Below, in pieces: positions 22,626-34,801 of a stretch of 64,000 bases of DNA. The notes below the pieces were generated by a model, which saw only the letters and a program-made list of their open reading frames with translations, ran no database searches and had not been told where the DNA came from. The stretch is taken from positions 18,542,350 through 18,606,349 of the forward strand of contig NW_026623019.1 in assembly GCF_023065955.2 (NCBI RefSeq). The letters run 5' to 3'. The position numbers and the translations under genes are program-made. The stretch's first letter is position 1, and each line of letters begins with the position of its first letter. This DNA is from Ursus arctos. Taxonomy: Eukaryota > Chordata > Mammalia > Carnivora > Ursidae.

Positions 22626-23194
22626 CTTATAATGCAACAGGAATGCTTTAGATTTCACTCCTCTTCCAGAATCTCATTTCGTAAACATCCCACTCTCCAA
22701 CCACTGCCTGCTCTCTTTTATCCCATTCCCTCTGCTCATGCCCTGAATGTAACATATTTTAAGTCCTACTTGCTTCTACAATTCATTGATTTTCACCATT
22801 CCACACCTCTCTTTGATATTTCTAGAACTAAAATAAATGAGAGATTTGACATCTTGAATGTCAACTTGCTATTTTTAATGGCATATCATCTTCCTCCAAA
22901 AGAATGGGAGATAGAAGGTTTAAAAAAAAAAAAAAAAAAGGAAGAAGAAGAAGAAGCCCTAATGCTAACCACAATAAGATCTTTAATGTAATGTTGTATT
23001 TGGCTATAGTGAAGGATTTAAAGCAACTAAAAGAAAAATCTGAGTATCCTGCATTTTAAATCCCATTTTACTGATAACTCTGTTTTCTTTCATCATTTTG
23101 GATTGAATGCAGCATAAAAACTTTTATAAGAGGATCAAGGTAGAAGAAACGGGTGGTGAAATCCTGCCATTCTACCAATTGTCACACATCTTGG
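22626..23194. other. Unassigned, with poly-A/(GAA)n at 22922-22956
   Basis: An 18-base A-run followed by (GAA)5 lies at 22922-22956. The 135-codon plus-strand frame at 22584-22991 runs through this simple repeat, as KKKK and EEEE tracts, and is not a credible gene. The body of 22630-22870 is pyrimidine-rich and unassigned. Confidence 0.5.
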
Positions 23195-23340
23195 GGAAAA
23201 TTAACTTACTCATTCACGCATGCACTGAACATATTTATTAAGTATCTATATTCTGTCAAGCACCGAGGTAGAAGATGGGGATTCAGAGGTGAGCAAAAGG
23301 CAGACAAAAACAATTGCCAAATATATTTATTAGAATAAGA
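23195..23340 (-). mobile_element. L2 3' end, antisense
   Basis: 'cattcacgcatgcactgaac', 'atatttattaagtatctata', 'ttctgtcaagcaccgaggta' and 'gattcagaggtgagcaaaag' are the reverse complement of the L2 terminus (CATTCA.., TTTATTGAGTATCTA.., GTGCCAGGCAC..). Confidence 0.75.
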
Positions 23341-24169
23341 ATAATTTATAAAGAAATGGATAGTTTATTTTCTGTGCACATATTATTTCTTCAAACAAAA
23401 GACACTGATTATGTCCTAGTGCATGCTTTCAAAACACATCGTGAATAAGAGGACTGATGGTAAATTCCAAGTTGAATTATTAAATTAAAATATACTTAGA
23501 GGAATTTTAGAGAGACAGGGCAGAAAGAACTGAGGAGTAAATCCAAAGATTGTACCTATGGTAGCATAACTTTCACTGAAACCCCAAAATGGTTTTCAGA
23601 AACAAATATTTATACTTGCCCACACCACCTTCACCCATAGGTCATCTGTGGTTCTATCCCACTGTCCCTTCACTATTCTGGATTCTGAGCTGAGGAAGCA
23701 TCCTTTACCCAAGGCAAATCAATCTTATGGGAGAGAGGAAATAGCAATGTTGAACAAGCCAATGGCTCTTAAAGCACCTACTCACACATAGCTTATGTTC
23801 TATTCACATTCCATTGGCCATAGCAGAGCAGATGGCCAAGCTAATGTCAATGTGTGAGGGGGGAGTATGTCTCTGAAAGAGAAGGAGAGAAAATACTTGG
23901 GAATAATAAATTGATATTTATTTAAATAAGATGTAAGTGGTTCTTTGAAAAGACAGAGAAGAAAGATTGAGGGGAAAAAAAGAGACCATACATTGAAAGT
24001 AAATTGAGCAGTGTTTTAGGAATTCTAAGTAATATTGATCTTCTGTGGCTAAAGAGGAAGACTGGTATATAGAACAAGGTTAAGTTTCAGACAACAGAAT
24101 ATAATATAAATAATCAGAAGAACAGTTTTACACCAACAAATAGAAACTCACAAAATTATTGAAAAGGCC
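23341..24169. other. No gene recognised
   Basis: Mostly unassigned. About 23600-23840 ('tcacattccattggccatag', 'atggccaagctaatgtcaat') has the flavour of an old antisense LTR but is too weak to call. Confidence 0.4.
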
Positions 24170-24520
24170 AGGAATCGGTTCTAGGCTAAAGTTAAGGAAC
24201 GATTTCTAGGCTCAGAACTGATCTACTGCAATTGTTAAATTTGCCTCTGCCTTCACAGAAAACTGACAATCCCGGAAGCTGCTGTCACCACTGCTGTTTG
24301 CAAAACATACTAGTTCTGTCATGGAAATGCCAGGAAAATAAGCTGCATGTTGAGAAGTTGCTAATAGAGCTCTAGAGCCACTATCATATCTGCTGTATTC
24401 TGTGCCAGCAAAATAAATGTACTCCTTATGTATGTCGCGTAACTTTTCTAGGGACCAAAGTTTACACAGGGCATTAATTGGTGGAATATAAGTCACACTG
24501 AGAAACCTAGCTACAAGAGA
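24170..24520 (-). other. Unassigned block with a 94-codon open frame
   Basis: A minus-strand frame of 94 codons spans 24212-24496. Its translation has normal amino-acid composition and no low-complexity tracts, but I recognise no domain, signal or motif. On the minus strand 'cctagaaatcgtt' and 'cctagaaccgatt' recur about 35 bases apart just after the frame, which suggests repetitive (possibly LTR) origin. There is no splice context or polyadenylation site to support a gene. Confidence 0.3.
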
Positions 24521-26573
24521 ATCTGGGAAGATATTCTTTTTTTTGTAATAGAAAGTCTTTCTTTAATCTTTATAATAATTATGCTGTTTTATTACAGTGT
24601 TCTTTTGACTTAGACACTAATCACACAAAGAGAAACGACACTTAATTAGGAATTGAATAAACATCACACTTGTTTTATATTGTCTTTTTTCAGAAGTGTG
24701 GTATTTTAGGTAAAAAATTTGGAGTCCTAAGAATTGAAAGACATTCTTTTCTAAGGCTGATGAGAAGAAACAAAATTAGCAGTGATTTACATTAATCAAC
24801 TCTCATTTAAAGAGAGAACATACTGATTAACATTTGACAGAAATTTATGAAATTAAACATACTTTTGTTTACTATTCACTTTTTAAAAAATTTAGCACTT
24901 TTTCTACAAATTTTGTTTAAAAAGGAAAGAAAAGAAAGCTATGGGGAAGTTGAAAAAATAACATTTGAATACCTTATTATCATTTACTTATTTTATCAAC
25001 TGTATAACTATCGCCATATTTGCATTCTCTCTTTCCCTCTCTCTCTTCCCCCCCCCGCCATAAAATACATGCTTTACTCTCTATGTCCCTCCACACATGA
25101 TTTATTTTTTTTGCAGAACCATTTGAAAGTAAGGTGCACGCATAATGACACTTCACCCCTAAATAATTCAACATGAATATCCTAAGAACAAGGACATTTT
25201 CCTACATAACCACAATACCATTTACACATCCGCGAATTTTAACATTGACTCAACGGGGAAATGTAACTTTTAGCTTTCTCTGCATTAAAAAAGAGGTTGG
25301 AATGGATGTTTACTGAACCCAGGCACATTATCTTCCATTTTTAAGTTCAAGAACTGCCTTCCCTTATATAGGGGTTGACTTTGATGTCTAAAGCTGTCAC
25401 TATCCTGTCAGTCCCTGAAGGTGAATTTTCTACTCAATTCCATTCAAAATCATTTCCCTTCTGGATAGAAATTATCATAAATGTAGCAATTTATTCCTGT
25501 TATGCCCCGAGAATAAACTCAGGGTAAGTTGAACTTGCAGCACCAGAGTCAGGCTCTGACAGAACACATCTGTTTGGTGTCAGCAGCTACGGCTGTGGTC
25601 ATGGAATTCATTTTCAAAGTGATGAACATGGAGAAAGTGGGATGGTTCGGTTTACCTGTCTGGTTTTAATGATGTTCTCAATAAAGATGGAAGGAAATAT
25701 GTGACATTATTGCCTCTGTTACTTCTGTAACTGATTCTGAAGCACATTAATGTAAAATAAAAATTCAGAAGGAAAAGTGAAAAAAAAAGGTTTTCCTTTA
25801 TAAATTCTAGAGAGTACACATAATTCAGTTCCTGTTGTGGCACTGAGGTGCAGGGTCCTCTCCCTAAAACCACAGCTAACTATAGCTTATCTCCTCCACC
25901 TCTAGAGAGAAAGAGAGCCTTAAAAACATACAAAACAGACCTCAACAGGCTTTAAGAGCAGACCACATGGAGGGAGAGGAAGGGAAGGACTTCTGAATTA
26001 GAAAGAAGCAGCAACTTGGGTTAATCTCCTCCAAATGACCCCGCTTTTCTTTTGGAGATGTCACTACTGTACATCATATTTGCACATTTCAGTTTTAAAA
26101 ATGACACAAACTTTTCATACCCCCAGGTATGAGCATTTCTGGAAAAGTTTAGAAGTCCACCATCCCCTGCGCTTCCACTGCAGCTTTCATTTTGTAAGAA
26201 CTTAAAATTAACCCAGATTCGACTTTTCACTGTTTTCGTTTTTTTTCCCTCGGAAGTTGAAACTTCTGAGATAAAAATTTCGAAAGTGTTTAAAATTGAT
26301 GATAAGAAGTGACTCATGAAGAAACCAATCTCCACTGAGGGCTGAGGTATCATCTATGGGCTCCTCAATCATTTTGTAAGAAGTGTAGATTATTTGATAG
26401 TATTTTTTGATGCATATGTATGAAGGAGCTAATGGATGCTAATTGAATATTTATCAAACACTAAGATACTTTTTGGGGGAAAGAGTCCATTAAATTTGAG
26501 CATGTAAGTCTAACAAAGAGGGAAGATATATATGCTTAAGGACAATGACTATAACAGGAAATGTACATCTATC
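24521..26573. other. No gene or repeat recognised
   Basis: About 2 kb of unassigned AT-rich DNA. It includes a CT-rich run at about 25026-25058 ending in ten Cs. Frames of 64-110 codons (24847-25176, 25652-25873, 26021-26353) are scattered on both strands without recognisable domains. Confidence 0.4.
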
Positions 26574-26774
26574 TTTTTTTTTTTTTTTTAAGATTTTATT
26601 TATTTATTTGACAGAGAGAGACACAGCGAGAAAGGTAACACAAGCAGGGGGAGTGGGAGAGGAAGAGGCAGGCTCATAGCGGAGGAGCCTGATGTGGGGC
26701 TCGATCCCAGAACGCCGGGATCACGCCCTGAGCGTGAAGGCAGACGCTTAACGACTGCGCCACCCAGGCGCCCC
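26574..26774 (-). mobile_element. Young-type CAN-SINE, antisense
   Basis: Poly-T, 'aagattttatttatttattt', 'gacagagagagacacagcga', 'ggagcctgatgtggggctcg', 'atcccagaacgccgggatca', 'gcagacgcttaacgactgcg', 'ccacccaggcgcccc'. This is the reverse complement of the same 'ggcgcagt' subfamily as the copy at 17.6 kb, and it keeps many CpGs. I could not define a convincing target duplication. Confidence 0.95.
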
Positions 26775-27774
26775 GAATCTTTTTATGTTCTACCTAGTAG
26801 GGAGATACCATGATGCTTAAAAGATGGTCTCAAGAAATAAAAGTACGTTGTGATAGGCCTTAGAAGGAAAAATTAACTATTTTTAAAAAGATGATTTAAG
26901 AATATATTGGAGGATCTGCTCTGTTCAAACCACTGTGTTAAAATAATCTTTATTAAATAACGAAAGAAATTTTCATATATTCTCTTTAGGAAACAGGTAC
27001 CAACCATCCAACTTAAACCAAAGAGAACGTCATCTAGCACCCTCATGCCAAGCCCACTTCCACTCCCACACCTGTCCCACCTTCTCAACTGCTGTGAGTG
27101 CATCAATGGGAAAACTGTTTCCATTCGTATGATTTGAAGAGAAAGAAGTATTTTTCATTCTGACTTTGCTCTTATGTCTACACACTGCCCTTAGTTAATG
27201 TAGGGTGTTTTAGTCTAGTGATACAGTAGATGCAATCCTTCGTGGACCAAATGGGTACAACCCGTCTTTCTAGTCCTATCTTCTCTGATATCTCAGTATG
27301 GACCATGCTTCCCCACCTTTCTGAGCTTTTCCTCATTCCTAAACATTCATATTTTCTTACTTTAGTTCTCTCCTAAACAGCCTTGGTGGAAGGGTTCACA
27401 TTTGTTTGGGAGGTGCAGGAAATATCAGTAGAAAAATGGGAAAGTGAGACAGAGACGAGAAAGCAGTGAGTAAAGGATTATGAATAAAGGGTTATAGAGT
27501 CTCTCCTGTTGTGGGCAATTGGAACTTAATTCCTTTGGGAAAACTCAGAGGCAGCATAGATTGATCACAGTCAGGGGAACTGAGCATTTATTTCTACACC
27601 AACTGTGGAAGGTATTCATTCCCCAGCTCTTTGGCTAGTCGTATTTATGGAAAAAGGCATTTTGCCATTTCAGAGAAAGCACTCAGGGAAATGGATAAAG
27701 ATACTGGTGGTTGGAAGTTGGCCACTGAAGTTGGATACGCTGGGGATGTGAGTTGGGATGACTCTATTATTTGT
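26775..27774. other. No gene or repeat recognised
   Basis: Unassigned. The 83-codon minus-strand frame at 26873-27124 has no recognisable domain. Confidence 0.4.
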
Positions 27775-28125
27775 GGCCTCGCTTATTTGTTTCCCTGGAT
27801 CCTTGCTTCTGGTCTCCTTCTACCTTCTACTTACCCCATTTCTTCTCAAGTTATCCCAAATATCATCTCTTTGATGTCATCTCTGACTGTCAAATCAGGT
27901 TTATCCTTCCTTTATTATTCTCCATTACACCTATAGTGGTTCTTGTACTATTTTGCACTGAGAATATTTGGGTCCATGCTTCATTTTCACTATTAAAAGA
28001 AGTGAATTAAACAAAAACCCAGGGACCTTGTAAATTTGTATCTCTTTCAGGGTCTAGTAGAGTATGTTGCACACAATTGATATTGTAAAAACTTTGTCGA
28101 GTGAATTTACTGAATTGAATGTGTC
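27775..28125 (+). mobile_element. L2 LINE 3' fragment
   Basis: 'ctggtctccttctaccttct', 'aaatatcatctctttgatgt', 'atctctgactgtcaaatcag', 'ttctccattacacctatagt', 'agggaccttgtaaatttgta', and the end 'tcgagtgaatttactgaatt' follow the L2 3' end. The 101-codon frame at 27631-27936 straddles unassigned DNA and this L2, and is not a gene. Confidence 0.65.
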
Positions 28126-29094
28126 CTGAGAACCAAGTATCACAGGGAAAGAAAATACAGGTATTTTAGTGTGATCTATCAAAATGTAGATAAGCACATT
28201 TACTATTAAAAATACATCTCCTAGTACCAAATGAAGCAAGGATTTCCAAAGAAAAATTCAAAGCACAAAGTGATTTGATATATATTCTTTTCAACCTGAT
28301 TGTGATAACTTTTCTTCAGCTCTTTCTCTCAGCCATTTGTTATCTAGTTGCAAGCCCTCGAAGTCCCACTTGTTAAATACATTTTTAGTATTATTTACAA
28401 AGGTATTATAAATCCCATAGGACTAAAATCACCATAGTTGAATCTTTCATTATTCTCATAGCAGGTAATATCTGTTCATCTTTGTCATTCTGAAGGTATC
28501 TCTTTTTTTACTAACAGCAAAAGATCTCCTTCTCCTGCTCTGTGTGCCTTTCTAGTGTATGTCTGATGTCATTCTGTCTGTTATTTTCAATTTGCCTTCC
28601 TGCACCATTGCCCCAGGCTCTTTCTTGTTTATGGCCTTATTTCAAATTTTAAGTGCCATCTGCATAAATTTAGTTTATTAAAATTATTTAAAATCATATT
28701 TTCAAATGGACACTTTTTGCAATAGAAATAGGGAAAAGATCTTGATAGTCACATTTAGATTGATGGAAAAAGAAATTGAAAAATAGAGAAGGTAAAATTA
28801 TAGGAGTTTATTGGTTGGCTTTCATTCAGTGCTTAAGAATTTTTCTCTAGCTCTATTTGAAAGATAAACATTTTAATCTAGGATTTTGTGAAACCATGGC
28901 CCATGAGTTAGAAATCATTCCATTTGTCTGTGTCTTGCTGTTAGTTGTCCAGCATTTTTAGATGATAATTCATGAGTGTGTGGATGGACCTATGTATAAT
29001 AGATAATGTAGTTCTGTGATTTCATAGATGAATAGTACTGTCATCATGTGCAAATATTTTGCTAAATTGACTTTACAACTATAGAACTATTCTG
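28126..29094. other. No gene or repeat recognised
   Basis: AT-rich unassigned sequence without long open frames. Confidence 0.45.
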
Positions 29095-29960
29095 ATTATC
29101 AAATCTGATGTGGGTATTTTGGGGGGTTGGGGCAGTTTCCCACACCACCAAGCAATTAACTCAGTTCTGACACTGGCTGCCTGGAATAGCATCAGATCCC
29201 AGAGGTTAAGGGCTCATTCCTAGAAGACTGCCCTCCTGCCCCGACTTCAGATGCCAGGCACAAGTCCAGGTTGTCACCTGTGCTTCTGACCAACTGGCTA
29301 TAGGTTGGAGGTTCCAATAACTCCCTTTTTTAGGTTCAACTAATTTGCTAGAGTGGCTCACAGAACTCAAAGCAGAGTTTTACTTACTAAACTACAAGTT
29401 TATTATAAAAGGCTGTAAGTCAGGAATGGCCAGATTGAAGAGATGTACAGGGCAAGGGATGGGGTAGGACACCGAGCTTCCATGCTCTTTCCAGACGTGT
29501 GTGTTACTGTATAGCATCTGCACGTGGTCACCAATCCAGAAGCTCTTTTGAACCTCCTCTCTTTGGGGGTTTTTTTGGAGGCATGAATGCTTAAATCATT
29601 GGATATTGGTGATTGGGTCGTTCATCAGCCCCTCTCCCCAGCTTGGAAATCAGGGGATGGGACTGAAAGTTCTGATCCTCTATTCAAGATTATTTCCCCT
29701 GGCAACCAGTCTCCATCCTTAGGTACTCATTAATATAAACCCAATTATGAATAACAAGACAGCCATTTCACCTTTATGGCTCTGAAGCCATAATTTCATA
29801 ATTTCAGGAAGTGAGGACAAGAGACCAAATGTTATAACAAAAGCTGCTCTTATTGCTCTTACTGCTCAGGAAGTTCCAACCGTTCTGGAAGCTGTGAGCC
29901 AGAACTGTGGACAAAGACCAAATATGTACGAGAAATACATTTTGCTGATTGAAGGACCCA
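29095..29960. mobile_element. Probable ERV LTR (family unassigned)
   Basis: The order of blocks is one I recognise from ERVL-class LTRs but cannot name: 'tgctagagtggctcacagaa', 'actacaagtttattataaaa', 'cggagcttccatgc'-like text, 'agctcttttgaacctcctct', 'aatcattggatattggtgat', 'aggggatgggactgaaagtt', 'cctggcaaccagtctccatc', 'ctgtggacaaagaccaaata'. Orientation and exact ends are uncertain. It contains no open frame. Confidence 0.5.
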
Positions 29961-30459
29961 ATTTATGTTTCTTATAAGTGGTAATTATAGTCTGTCAGTA
30001 TACACAGTATGTTTTTTAATACAATATATAAGAAGAATAGTCATTAGTTTGGGATAAGTTAATTAGTCATTGTATGGGAAAAATTAGTATGTGCTCATTT
30101 TATTTTCCTTTTGAGTTAAAACTCAAAAAATGATGTTTGTAATATCCTTTCCTAAATGTATGGATGCCATCATCTTTAATCTTCAAAAAGGATGAGCGTT
30201 AGGATATGGCCCAGTAAGAAGGTAAAATCAACTATTATAATTAAAGCAACTCTCCATCTCTGCCGGGATATTTTATGCAAAGTTTTGTATGTTTACTGTA
30301 TATATTTCCACATCCAGAGCATGAAAGAAATGAGATAATGCACAATATTGGTCTATACAGTGTTTCAGCAGAGAAACCTCAGATTTGAGTCATTTAAGTC
30401 TATGAAATATCAATTTTCTTATAAAACAAACCATTTTCTAAAGAATTCTGGGCTTGCTT
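29961..30459. other. No gene or repeat recognised
   Basis: AT-rich unassigned sequence. Confidence 0.45.
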
Positions 30460-30605
30460 CAAAAGACCAGATTTGAGTTCTACTTCTATCACTTACTGGC
30501 TGTGTGATGTTGGATAAATTACATAAATTTCCTAAGGTTTATGTTTCTCGTTTAGAAAAAGAGTTATGATTAAATGAGATACTGTATTTGAAAATACATT
30601 TTAGC
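30460..30605 (+). mobile_element. MIR SINE
   Basis: 'gatttgagttctacttctat', 'cacttactggctgtgtgatg', 'ttggataaattacataaatt' and 'gattaaatgagat' match the MIR core and 3' half in order. Confidence 0.85.
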
Positions 30606-31739
30606 ATGCTACACTGTGCTTTAGAAATCTTTATACTATTTATACTTGAGATATGGAAATTAAAAATCACCTTCAGAGGAAAAATACTTAACCTCATCTG
30701 ATTTGACATCTGATATCCCTTCACAGTTTTTTGTTGTTGCTTTTAAAACAAAAAAAAAGTCTTCCTCTAATTTAAGTTCCGCTTGTTGCCTGATCATCTC
30801 AGGCGAGAATGTTTTATTACGTACATTTCACGAGACAAGTAAATAAACAAATATGCCTGAAGTCTGCTAATCCTAGGATGGAGATCCTTCCGAGTGGATT
30901 GCATCCAGTTCCGCCAAACAGGTGTATTTCCAAAGCCTCATTTTGTTGAGTGAAAGCAAACCACCCTGTGACTGGTTATGAGGAAATGTTGTTGGAAATC
31001 AATAAAGCAGCAGGTTTTTCCTAACCCAACATCTTTTCTGTCAATACAAGTATACAATTATATGATGGAAAAATATGACATTTAGGGACATTTCGGTAGA
31101 CCTAAAGACTGTATTCTACCTGATATATTCAGAGACAATTTGTAGGTGGCATGTTTAAACTTGCCCCTAAAGACTATTAATTTGTTATGACTGAAAGAGA
31201 ACAGCTGGGGTCAAGGACTGAGTTGAGAGCACAGCTGGGTAAACAGCAGTCTTTCACCCCCACTGAGGGTATGTCTGGTCAGAGCCACTATTTCCCGCCA
31301 GTGTGTTTAGCCACCCAGGAATATCCCCTAATTTATCTTCTTGGGTTGTATTCCCGATTCCTCAGAGCATCTGAAATGGCATCAATTCTGAGAGGAAGGG
31401 ATCTTTAGAGTGCTAATATTCTGGGAATATTTTTATTTCCCTCTGTGTTGAGCAGTATTTGCTTCTGTATTGGAGAAGCCCCAGGAAATTCCTTATAAAT
31501 GCCTGGAAAGATCATTCCAAATTTTATTTATGTGATGGTAGGAAGAGGCAGACTAGTCATTTGGGTGACTACTAAGGAAGAGTCGACAGTGTTGCTACTT
31601 GTCTGCATCTTGAAAGATAACAGCCCTAAATAGATGCTCATTTTTGGGTGGAGGTACTTCTGTGATTTTTTGCTCCTATTTTGAGTGAGGTGTATTTTTC
31701 CTATTCATTTTTAAATAAAAACACTATTTTTATTTTTCA
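30606..31739. other. No gene or repeat recognised
   Basis: Unassigned. The 73-codon frame at 31187-31408 has no recognisable domain. Confidence 0.45.
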
Positions 31740-32813
31740 TTGATTTTTCTTTTTCTCCTTATTCATTTTATTGAGGTAAAATTCACATAACATAAAAGTT
31801 GCCATCTTAACCATTCTATAATATACAGTGTAGTAGTTTTTATTGAACTCATAATGTGGTGCAACCATCACCATTATCTAATTCCAGAACATGTTTATCA
31901 CCTTGAAAAGAAACCCCAAATCCATTATGCAGTCACTTTCCATCTCCCCTTCACCCCACCTGCTGGCAATCACTAATCTACTTTCTGTTTATTTGGATCA
32001 CTGGAATTGCTGGGTCATATGATAACTCTATATTTGACTTTTTGTGGAAAGGCCAAAACGTTTTCCACATGGATGTACCGCTTTACATTCTCACCAGCAA
32101 TGTAATTTTTCCACATTCTCATCAATACTTGCAATTTTCTGGGGTTTTGTTTGTTTAAAATGTAGCCATTCTCATGGGTGTAAAGTAATATATCATTGTG
32201 GTATTAAGTTACATTTCCTAATGACTAATGGTGTGCAGCATCCTTTCATGTGCCCGGTGGCCCTTCATGTATCTTTTTTGGTAAAATATTTATTCAAAAT
32301 ATCTATCTTTGTTCATTTATTAATTGTCTTTTTGTCATCGAATTTTAAGTGTTCTTTATATACCCTGGATACTAGAGCCTTATCAGATATATGATTTGCA
32401 AATATTTTCTCCCATTCTGTGTGGGGTTTTTTTTTCTTTTTTTTTTTTTTTTTTACTTTCTTGATAGTGTTTCTTGAAGCATAAGTTTTTAACTTTGACA
32501 AATTTCAATATATCTAACTTTTGTTCCTTGTACTTTTGGTATCATGTTTAAGAAAGAGGTAATCCAAAGTCACAAAGACCTGCACCTATGTTCCCTTCTA
32601 GGTTTTGTAGTGTTAGCCCTTAATTTAGGTCTTTGATCCATTTTGAGTTAGTTTTTATATATGGTATGAGGCTAGGGTCAAAGTTTATTCTCTTGCATGT
32701 GGACATCCCATTGTTCCATCACCATTTGTTAAAAAGACTATTATTTCCTCAGTGAACGATCTTGACAATCTTGTTTGAAAATCAGTTGATCATAGATGAA
32801 TGGGTTTATTTCT

Positions 32814-33520
32814 TTTTTTTTTTTTATAATGATTTTTTATTATATTATGCTAGTCACCATACAGTACATCCCCGGTTTTCGATGTAAGGCTCGATGATTC
32901 ATTAGTTGTGTATAACACCCAGTGCACCATGCAATATGTGCCCTCCTTACTACCCATCACCGGCCTATCCCATTCCCCCAACCCCCTCCCCTCTGTAGTC
33001 CTCAGTTTGTTTCTCATAGTCCATAGTCTCTCATGTTTCATTCCCCCTTCTGGTTACCCCCCCTTTCTTTATCCCTTTCTTCCCCTACTGATCATTCTAG
33101 TTCTTATGTTCCATAGATGAGAGAAATCATATGATAGTTGTCTTTCTCTGCTTGACTTATTTCACTTAGCATTATCTCCTCCAGTGCCGTCCATGTTGTA
33201 GCAAATGTTGAGAACTCGTTCTTTCTGATAGCTGAGTAATATTCCATTGTATATATGGACCACAACTTCTTAATCCAGTCATCTGTTGAAGGGCATCTCG
33301 GCTCCTTCCACGATTTAGCTATTGTGGACATTGCTGCTATGAACATTGGGGTGCATATGGCCCTTCTCTTCACTACGTCTGTATCTTTGGGGTAAACACC
33401 CAGTAGTGCAATGGCTGGATCATAGGGTAGCTCAATTTTTAACTTTTTAAGGGACCTCCACACGGTTTTCCAGAGTGGCTGTACCAACTTGCATTCCCAC
33501 CAACAATGTAGGAGGGATCC
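32814..33520 (-). mobile_element. Carnivore L1, 5'-truncated, perfect 16-bp target duplication
   Basis: Begins with a poly-T (antisense tail) and the carnivore-type L1 3' end ('gctagtcaccatacagtaca', 'gattcattagttgtgtataa', 'cacccagtgcaccatgcaat'). It runs back into ORF2 ('catgttgtagcaaatgttga', 'ctgagtaatattccattgta', 'aatggctggatcatagggta') and stops at 33520. It is flanked by an identical 16-bp duplication (gaatgggtttatttct) at 32798-32813 and 33521-33536. The insertion is plainly younger than the L1M around it. Confidence 0.97.
33104..33487 (-). pseudogene. L1 ORF2 C-terminal remnant
   Basis: An open frame of 127 codons encodes the C-terminal end of the L1 ORF2 protein. Recognisable landmarks in order: WKTVW near the start, a [14 protein letters not shown] stretch, YPK, then 'CTPMFIAAMSTIAKSWK', 'STDDWIKKLWSIYTMEYYSA' and the terminal 'MISLIYGT'. 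This lies downstream of the reverse-transcriptase domain, in the cysteine-rich C-terminal part. The endonuclease and polymerase are absent, so it is non-functional. The long uninterrupted frame is consistent with a recent insertion. Confidence 0.93.
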
Positions 33521-34206
33521 GAATGGGTTTATTTCTGGATTCTTGATTGTATTCCATTGATTATTATGTTTGTACTTATGCTTTTTTTTAATTACTGTAG
33601 CTTTGAATTAAGTTTTGAGATAGGGATATGTGAATTCTGCAACTTTGTATTTCTTTTTCAAGACTTTTTTTTAGTTATTCAGTGTTCCTTGCAATTCTAT
33701 ATGTGTTTTATGATCAACTTATTTTTTCTGGAAAAAAGAAAAGAAAAGTCAGAATTTTGAGAGAGATTAGATTGAATCTGTAGCTAAATTTAGAGAGTAT
33801 TGCTATGTTAACAAAATTAAGTCTTTCCAGTCAATGAAAGTATATGTCTTTCCATATTTGGTCTTCAGTTTCTGTTAACAATGTTTTGTAGTTTTCTACA
33901 TATCTTACATGTCCTTGACTAAATTTATTCCTCGATATTTTAATATTTTTGCTGTTATTGTAAGGGAATTTTCTTAATTTCATTCACAGATTATTGCATA
34001 TGTATAGAAATACAAGTATTTTTGTGTATTTATCTTATATTCTGCAACTTTGATGAACTTGTGTATTCTAATAGATTTTAAGTGGATTCCTTAAGCTTTT
34101 CTGTATACAAAGATTATGTCATCTGCATGATTCTCAAGAAATCATCATAATCATCTATTTATAATCATCTATTTTATATATATAGTTTTACTTCTTCCTG
34201 TCCAAT

Positions 34207-34461
34207 TTAGATGCCTTCATATATCTTTTGTTCTTGTTTAATTGCCCTGGATTGAACTTCCATTACAAAGTGCAATAGAAGAGGTGAGAGTGGACATTCT
34301 TGTCTTGGTCCTGATTTTAAAGGCAAAGCTTTCAGTCTTTCACCCCTTAGTGTGATATTAGCTGTGAGTTTTTCATATATACTCTTTATCAAATTGAGAA
34401 AGTTCCTTTTACCCCTAGTTTGTTGATTATTTTTATCATGAAAGAGCTTGTATTTTGTCAA
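34207..34461 (-). pseudogene. L1 ORF2 reverse-transcriptase remnant
   Basis: An 84-codon frame within the host L1M. The stretch 'NFLNLIKSIYEKLTANI' followed by 'RQECPLSPLLLHFVMEV' corresponds to the L1 reverse-transcriptase finger/palm motif, usually RQGCPLSPLL. The G is replaced by E here. Surrounding ORF2 is broken by stops and frameshifts. It is a fossil with no activity expected. Confidence 0.88.
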
Positions 34462-34752
34462 ATAATATTCCTGTATCTGTTAGATGATCATGTGGGGTTC
34501 CCCCCTTAATTCTATTAATATGGTGTACTATATTGAATGATTTTTTGCATATTGAACTACCCTTGCATTTCTGGGATAAATCTCACTTGGTCATGTGCTT
34601 GATCCTTTTAATATACTGAGGTATTTGTTTTACTGGTGTTTCGCTAATGATTTTTGTGTGTATATTCATGAGAAATAGTGATCTGTACTTTGCTCTTGTT
34701 ATCTTGGCTTTGGTAATAATAGTGTCGTGGAATGAATTAGAAAGTATTCCTT

Positions 34753-34756
<4 letters not shown>

Positions 34757-34798
<42 letters not shown>
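34757..34798. repeat. (GT)21 microsatellite inside L1
   Basis: A perfect 42-bp GT run. Flanks are antisense L1 ORF2 ('gaatgaattagaaagtattc' before, 'ggaaaagtttgggaaggatt' after). The repeat therefore arose by expansion within the L1 copy. Probably polymorphic. Confidence 0.98.

Positions 34799-34801
<3 letters not shown>

Noticed and set aside
22584..22991. 135-codon plus-strand frame as a gene
   Set aside because: It begins in MaLR internal relic, passes unassigned pyrimidine-rich DNA, and ends in poly-A/(GAA)n, giving K and E tracts.
26575..26774. Purine/pyrimidine-rich repeats flanked by inverted words as a CRISPR-like or hairpin array
   Set aside because: It is an antisense SINE. There are no regularly spaced repeats or spacers, and the genome is mammalian.
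32313..32501. 62-codon minus-strand frame with a run of lysines
   Set aside because: The lysines are translation of a T-run on the plus strand inside an L1.
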